A stretch of 35,906 nt of DNA from CAZQGJ01 sp964592905. GTDB lineage: Bacteria; Patescibacteriota; UBA1384; CAYGGE01. Made by a program: the position numbers and the translations under genes. Of this stretch, positions 32,232 through 35,906 are shown piece after piece. Below the pieces are notes generated by a model. That model was not told the origin of the DNA. It worked only from the letters and a program-made list of their open reading frames with translations, and ran no database searches. Position 1 is the stretch's first letter, and every line of letters starts with the position of its first letter. Location of the stretch: contig CAZQGJ010000001.1 of assembly GCA_964592905.1 (NCBI GenBank), positions 1 to 35,906 on the forward strand. The letters run 5' to 3'.

Positions 32232-32954
32232 ATGGCTAACGACGAAGCTCAGCTCATCTTTACCGATCCGCCCTACAATGTCGACTACCACTCACCAGGC
32301 GGTATGAGCTACAACTCCACCAAATTCGGTGGCTCAGGAGGCCCAATCTTTAACGACAATAAGTCAGATGAAGACTGCATTGCCTTTTATACTGAGGTTC
32401 TGAAAAATCTCTACGAGCAAACCAGAGATGATGCAGCGATTTACTGGTGGTTTGCTAATAAGAATAACCACTTGAATCGTTATGCCTTTGATAATACCGG
32501 CTGGCATATGTCTCAAATCGTCATTTGGCTCAAAAACTCCTTTGTCTTCTCGCCTGGTCAAGACTACCACCGGGTGTATGAACCCTGCATGCTGGGCTGG
32601 AAAAAAGGCAATAGCCACTACATCAACCGTAAATATACCAACCTCTCCGATGTCTTTAACCTTAACTACGCTGAATTTGAGGAAATGATTGATGTTTGGT
32701 ACCAACGACGGGATGCAACAGCGACCTATATCCATCCAACCCAAAAGCCGGTCCGACTCGCAGAACGGGCGTTAAAGAAACACAGCAAGATTGGCGACAT
32801 TGTAATTGACGCCTTTGGTGGCTCAGTCTCGACCTTAATTGCATGCGAAACTATGAAACGCCAAGCAAGATTGATGGAACTCGATCCGAAATACGTCGAT
32901 GTGATTATCAAGCGCTGGGAGCAACTAACTGGCGATAAGGCAGTGAAATTATGA
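32232..32954 (+). CDS. DNA methyltransferase, rear part of split ParB-methylase
   Basis: A DNA adenine-N6 or cytosine-N4 methylase. Seen are DPPYNVDY (motif IV, catalytic), WVIWLKN-like IVIWLKNSF, HPTQKPV, and DAFGGSVSTLIACE (motif I, SAM binding), the order of beta-class enzymes. The first ATG is 32232, but homology-like sequence begins at 32106 in the same frame (DAVKEYENI, then EGDLYQLGEHRLLCGDA), directly after the TAA at 32103. Joined to the ParB part it would give about 421 residues, a normal length for the phage fusion. From ATG 32232 the protein keeps both motifs but misses the usual lead-in. Its TGA overlaps the next ATG. Confidence 0.82.
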   Translation: MANDEAQLIFTDPPYNVDYHSPGGMSYNSTKFGGSGGPIFNDNKSDEDCIAFYTEVLKNLYEQTRDDAAIYWWFANKNNHLNRYAFDNTGWHMSQIVIWLKNSFVFSPGQDYHRVYEPCMLGWKKGNSHYINRKYTNLSDVFNLNYAEFEEMIDVWYQRRDATATYIHPTQKPVRLAERALKKHSKIGDIVIDAFGGSVSTLIACETMKRQARLMELDPKYVDVIIKRWEQLTGDKAVKL

Positions 32955-33121
32955 AGTATTCGAGCGAAAAAACTGATGAAATTTGTAAATACCTCGAAAC
33001 TGGCATGAGCCGTGAGGATTCTTGGACTTTAGCAGATATAAACAAAGACACTTTTTATGATTGGATGAAGAAAAAATCCGACTTTTCCGACTCTATAAAG
33101 GACCTCCTCCCCGGACGTTAG
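32951..33121 (+). CDS. Truncated terminase-small-subunit-like protein
   Basis: A 56-aa frame, ATGA-overlapped with the methylase. The sequence TDEICKYLETGMSREDSWTL, then NKDTFYDWMKKKSDFSDSIK, looks like the N-terminal helix-turn-helix of phage terminase small subunits, which bind the packaging start site. Full-length relatives are about 150 aa or more. Here the last codons (DLLPGR) and the TAG stop are part of the perfect hairpin at 33097-33140, so the rest of the gene seems to have been lost. No large terminase follows. Confidence 0.55.
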   Translation: MKYSSEKTDEICKYLETGMSREDSWTLADINKDTFYDWMKKKSDFSDSIKDLLPGR

Positions 33122-33145
33122 TCCGGGGAGGAGGTCCTTTGTTTG
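33097..33145 (+). terminator. Perfect 20-bp hairpin, strong terminator
   Basis: Bases 33097-33116 pair perfectly with 33121-33140 around a GTTA loop; the arm ends in three T and a TTTG run follows. It would be a very strong terminator, and by symmetry may work in both directions. The 3' end of the truncated terminase-like gene lies in its left arm. A smaller ACCG/CGGT hairpin with TTGTTTTTTG follows near 33180-33200. Confidence 0.75.
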
Positions 33146-33227
33146 TAATATTAAGAGAACACCACCATCGAAACAGCACCGTTAAACGGTTGTTTTTTGT
33201 TTCTGTCGCTGGGTGTATAGTAGAGTC

Positions 33228-34844
33228 ATGGAGTCTAAGCCTCACTTTTTGCGCGACATGAGTAAAGAGCAGAGCCCAGATGAGCGATCACTAGTCGCGG
33301 CTGAGATTAAAGGTATACGTAACGAGTATTTTCAACGTAGAGAAAGAGAAGCATCACTCGACGCGGAAGCGCAACAACTTGCCGACCGAATTAAAACTCT
33401 CAACTCATCAGGCATGAAAAAAATATGGAATTACTTTAGACTACGTGCATTACGCCAAGATCTCGAAACCACTCAAAATGCTTTGACGTCGAGTCAAGAA
33501 ATATCTGATGAAAGAGTTGAAGCGAAGACCTTACTCGATAATTTTTATCAACGACAGCAAAAGATGTGGGCGGAGTTACCGTATACGCCAGAACAAATTA
33601 AGCCATATTTTACCGAAGAATATCTTTCTAAGTTAAGCCTGGAAGAGTACGGCATGCTACTGCAACGGGTACCGTGTGAAATGACCACTCACGTAACAAG
33701 ACAGGGTATTCGAGATCATGCTAAGGGCGACCACATTTTAGGGCTCGATCAATACCATGACGGTTTTGTACAAGTTCTCAAGGATGGTCGGCTAAAGGCT
33801 GGTCTAACCCACGAGATCATGCAAGAAGGAAAACAAGAGGCCTTGGCACATTATTTTAAACGTAAGGCTGAGCTGATAATGAATCGCTGGCCTCAAGAAG
33901 GTAAGTCACTCAAAGACGAAGCCTACATCATACTCAAAACATTGCTTGAGTGGGGAGGCATACAAGATCATACAGCCGTTCATTTGGGACAAGGCGTAGT
34001 GCTCGATGATTTCTACGGTGGTGAAGCTGGCAATGAGATCTTTCTGGCTTATCCTCATATGCATTTGGCTGCCGAATATCAGCTGAAACCCACCCTTCAC
34101 AATAATATTGATTTCCATAACGATATTTGGGTTTGGACCAGAGAGAACAATGGTCTCAGTGTCAACGCGGGACTAGTCTTTATTCCTGAACGTACTCAAG
34201 TTGATCCTGAGACAGGCTCTAAATACGCCCTTGATCGTGAAAGAAAACCGATACCCGATCAGACGATGATCGATGCTTTAGCGGATTCACTGTCTAGAAT
34301 CGATCTACCGGCTTTTATTAAATTAGGTTTTAAATGTTATAACAGTATATCTCGTAATATGAATGAACTCCATGACTACATGAACGCAAATCAAGTTGAT
34401 GATCGTTTCCATGGGTGGCTAGACCATATTGGCATGATTAGCAATCTGCACCACATTATGATGTGGGTTGGCAAAAATCAAACGCCTCAGCAACAAGCAG
34501 TAGCCGTTGCTACTCAACTACTTAAAGATGAGGGACTATATTATCTCAGAGCTAGCGAAACAGTATCGGCGCGTGAGTATTGGGAACAATACTTCGCCCA
34601 ACATCCAGAACAACGCCCCTCAAAAATTGTTTACTACGAAGAACACAGTCCGACACAAGCATTGCATACCTGGCTCGAAGATAATGGTATTAACCAGTAT
34701 GCTCGGACTCAAAAACCTAAGGCGATGGATACTTTTCCAGAAAGTTCACCTTGGGATAGAGAAGAAAATCGGTTGGTTTATGGCGAAAAGGAAGTCGAAG
34801 ACTTTCGCATACTTGCCGAACAGGCGATTGAAAACTATCTCTAG
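33228..34844 (+). CDS. Unknown 538-aa protein of the integrated element
   Basis: No family or catalytic motif that I can name. I choose the ATG at 33228; an in-frame GTG at 33213 overlaps a TATAGT box (33216-33221). With that box as -10, RNA would begin at about the ATG, a leaderless message. Residues 1-115 are charged helices with coiled-coil character (QRREREASLDAEAQQLADRI). From 150 it is a mixed globular domain with many His, Asp and Trp: GLDQYHDGFVQVLKDG, DFYGGEAGNEIFLAYPHMHL, HNDIWVWTREN and GLVFIPERTQVDPETGSKY. I have an impression of similar long hypothetical proteins in Patescibacteria, not verified. No signal peptide or membrane segment. Confidence 0.75.
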   Translation: MESKPHFLRDMSKEQSPDERSLVAAEIKGIRNEYFQRREREASLDAEAQQLADRIKTLNSSGMKKIWNYFRLRALRQDLETTQNALTSSQEISDERVEAKTLLDNFYQRQQKMWAELPYTPEQIKPYFTEEYLSKLSLEEYGMLLQRVPCEMTTHVTRQGIRDHAKGDHILGLDQYHDGFVQVLKDGRLKAGLTHEIMQEGKQEALAHYFKRKAELIMNRWPQEGKSLKDEAYIILKTLLEWGGIQDHTAVHLGQGVVLDDFYGGEAGNEIFLAYPHMHLAAEYQLKPTLHNNIDFHNDIWVWTRENNGLSVNAGLVFIPERTQVDPETGSKYALDRERKPIPDQTMIDALADSLSRIDLPAFIKLGFKCYNSISRNMNELHDYMNANQVDDRFHGWLDHIGMISNLHHIMMWVGKNQTPQQQAVAVATQLLKDEGLYYLRASETVSAREYWEQYFAQHPEQRPSKIVYYEEHSPTQALHTWLEDNGINQYARTQKPKAMDTFPESSPWDREENRLVYGEKEVEDFRILAEQAIENYL

Positions 34845-34947
34845 GAACACATTAGCATCTAGCTAACAGTGCAGTGCGTCGCATGGTTACCTTTATAGTC
34901 CATTCTGAATTTGAACCCTGAATGAGTTCTTTTGCGTTACAGATGGA

Positions 34948-34976
34948 TTGTCATTCTTAATGAAAAGTGCTATTAT
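34948..34976 (+). promoter_or_regulatory. Promoter of the 204-aa gene
   Basis: TTGTCA (34948-34953), 17 bases, TATTAT (34971-34976), a near-consensus promoter. It leaves a leader of about 100 bases. Confidence 0.75.
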
Positions 34977-35039
34977 CGGTTATTCTCTTTACTGTGCGGC
35001 CATCCGTAAAGGTTCGCTCAGAGAGAGACGTTCGCCGAC

Positions 35040-35068
35040 GTATCGGCCAAGTCGGGAAAAGCCGATAC
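35040..35068 (+). promoter_or_regulatory. Hairpin before the start of the 204-aa gene
   Basis: GTATCGGC (35040-35047) and GCCGATAC (35061-35068) form a perfect 8-bp stem with a 13-base loop. It ends just before the AGGTCAGGGAA site in front of the ATG at 35082, so it may control translation. No T tract follows. Confidence 0.45.
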
Positions 35069-35081
35069 AGAGGTCAGGGAA

Positions 35082-35696
35082 ATGCCTTCAGAGATTACCC
35101 GCCCGTTAGACGAGGGGGTGGAACTCAGCTTGCGCGAGTATTTGCTTCGTGTCATATATGTCACTGGTTTCCTCAAGCCATACGGGCTTGAGAACCCAGA
35201 CATGCCGTTGCCTGAGGTGCTCGTCCCTGACACCAGTCACTTCGACAGGCGAATCGCCACCATCGCTAAGGAACTGGAGCGTCTTCGAGCTCTAAAGCCA
35301 AAGGAGGCGGAGCAGGAGGCCATCACGCAGCACGCTGCTCAGGTGGCTGAGCAGGCCCAGATGAACGAACGCGAGGCCGCCAGACTGCAACTGTACCAGC
35401 ATATGATCGCTATGGTTGATGCCTGGCAGCCACCCGCCGGAGCGCAATTCGCAAGCTTCAAGGAGATAGCCAAGGGACTACTCACCCAGGATATCGAGCC
35501 CACAGAGGCTCCCGAAATCCCCAAGAAGCAATCGGGTTCAGAATGGCGCAACGGGCGAATCGCTCTTCTTGAACACCAGTTGGCCTTCTGCCAGAGGAAG
35601 CGCATCGAGCTACTTGAACAGGCCCAGCGAGACACAGCATTGCTTCAGGCGCTCATCAAGAGCACCAACGAGGAGATTGCTCCCATCACATCATAG
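35082..35696 (+). CDS. Unknown 204-aa coiled-coil protein
   Basis: I do not recognise this protein. Residues 1-50 are mixed (SLREYLLRVIYVTGFLKPYG), then 55-110 and 155-200 are long charged helices rich in Glu, Gln, Arg and Ala, probably coiled coils. A Pro-rich hinge with QPPAGAQF lies near 118-125. Base composition and codons are more GC-rich than in the neighbouring 538-aa gene, which suggests a different origin. It has its own promoter and a hairpin in the leader. It is the last gene before the right-hand attachment-like repeat. Confidence 0.6.
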   Translation: MPSEITRPLDEGVELSLREYLLRVIYVTGFLKPYGLENPDMPLPEVLVPDTSHFDRRIATIAKELERLRALKPKEAEQEAITQHAAQVAEQAQMNEREAARLQLYQHMIAMVDAWQPPAGAQFASFKEIAKGLLTQDIEPTEAPEIPKKQSGSEWRNGRIALLEHQLAFCQRKRIELLEQAQRDTALLQALIKSTNEEIAPITS

Positions 35697-35722
35697 CCGT
35701 TAGCCAAGAATGGTGAAACGGA

Positions 35723-35757
35723 GAGGGCACATGACAGAATATCGTCGTGTGACCCTC
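35723..35757 (+). terminator. Hairpin after the 204-aa gene
   Basis: GAGGG-CACA (35723-35731) pairs with TGTG-a-CCCTC (35748-35757) with one bulged A. The following bases are only modestly T-rich, so its action as terminator is uncertain. Confidence 0.4.
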
Positions 35758-35803
35758 ACCCAAGAGTTTATTTATAAAAATTGATTCTTGTGGTGAGTGC
35801 TTA

Positions 35804-35842
35804 GTTTGAACCCCGCTACGGTCCACTAAAAGTCATAACTAG
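35804..35842 (+). repeat. Diverged attachment-site repeat, copy 3
   Basis: Bases 35804-35828 match the tRNA-Ala 3' end with four changes and one extra base. The similarity goes on past the CCA position: AAAAGTCATAACT here, AAAAGTCATCACT after the intact tRNA. This is the expected right end of the element that begins at 29112. The remaining bases to 35906 hold nothing I can support. Confidence 0.65.
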
Positions 35843-35906
35843 TTGGTTAGCGGTAAGTTCAAGAATTTAATGCGCCACTTTCTTGTATTCCTGTAACAAC
35901 TCGTTC

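Overview
The window looks like a piece of a small, streamlined bacterial genome, most likely a member of the Patescibacteria/CPR (Saccharibacteria-like). This rests on inference: AlaRS lacks its C-terminal domains, UvrA is short, ribosomal protein S1 has four repeats, genes are tightly packed, many genes have weak or no Shine-Dalgarno sequence, and the accessory genes are mostly unrecognised. There is no rRNA gene here to settle the taxonomy. The standard genetic code fits the long reading frames, with one interesting in-frame TAA at 32103.

Layout. 1-1840: tRNA-Leu(CAG), a ribbon-helix-helix/sugar nucleotidyltransferase fusion with a palindrome at its start codon, a stretch that folds well and may be an unassigned structured RNA, then tRNA-Leu(GAG), tRNA-Phe and tRNA-Val. 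1841-5760: a cobalamin riboswitch with a clear terminator and antiterminator, controlling nrdA and nrdB. The NrdB protein has Phe in place of the radical Tyr and Glu as first metal ligand, as in class Ic enzymes. 5930-8678: S1, a small degenerate MBL-fold protein, and a DHH phosphoesterase whose stop codon is the anticodon of tRNA-Leu(UAA).

8700-19240 is an AT-richer accessory block beside that tRNA. It holds a small membrane protein, a compact three-way-junction RNA with its own promoter and terminator, a type I restriction system with HsdM and HsdS fused, two overlapping unrecognised genes (223 aa and an 847-aa helical-repeat protein), a Cas4-like PD-(D/E)XK nuclease with four Cys, and a DUF2971 protein. 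I read it as a defence island. 19246-28934 returns to core genes: lytic transglycosylase, alaS, uvrA (without the UvrB-binding insertion), rnhB, then a sugar cluster manC, wecB-like and pgi, ending in tRNA-Ala(GGC).

28911-35843 is an integrated element. The last 24 bases of tRNA-Ala are repeated exactly at 29112-29135, and a diverged copy lies at 35804-35828. Between the last two copies are a large serine recombinase, phage-type genes (DUF1064, ParB-domain/DNA methyltransferase split by an in-frame stop, truncated terminase-small-like gene ending inside a perfect 20-bp hairpin), a 543-aa reading frame of unknown role and a 204-aa coiled-coil protein with its own promoter. No capsid, portal or large terminase gene is present, so it is a decayed prophage or a phage satellite.
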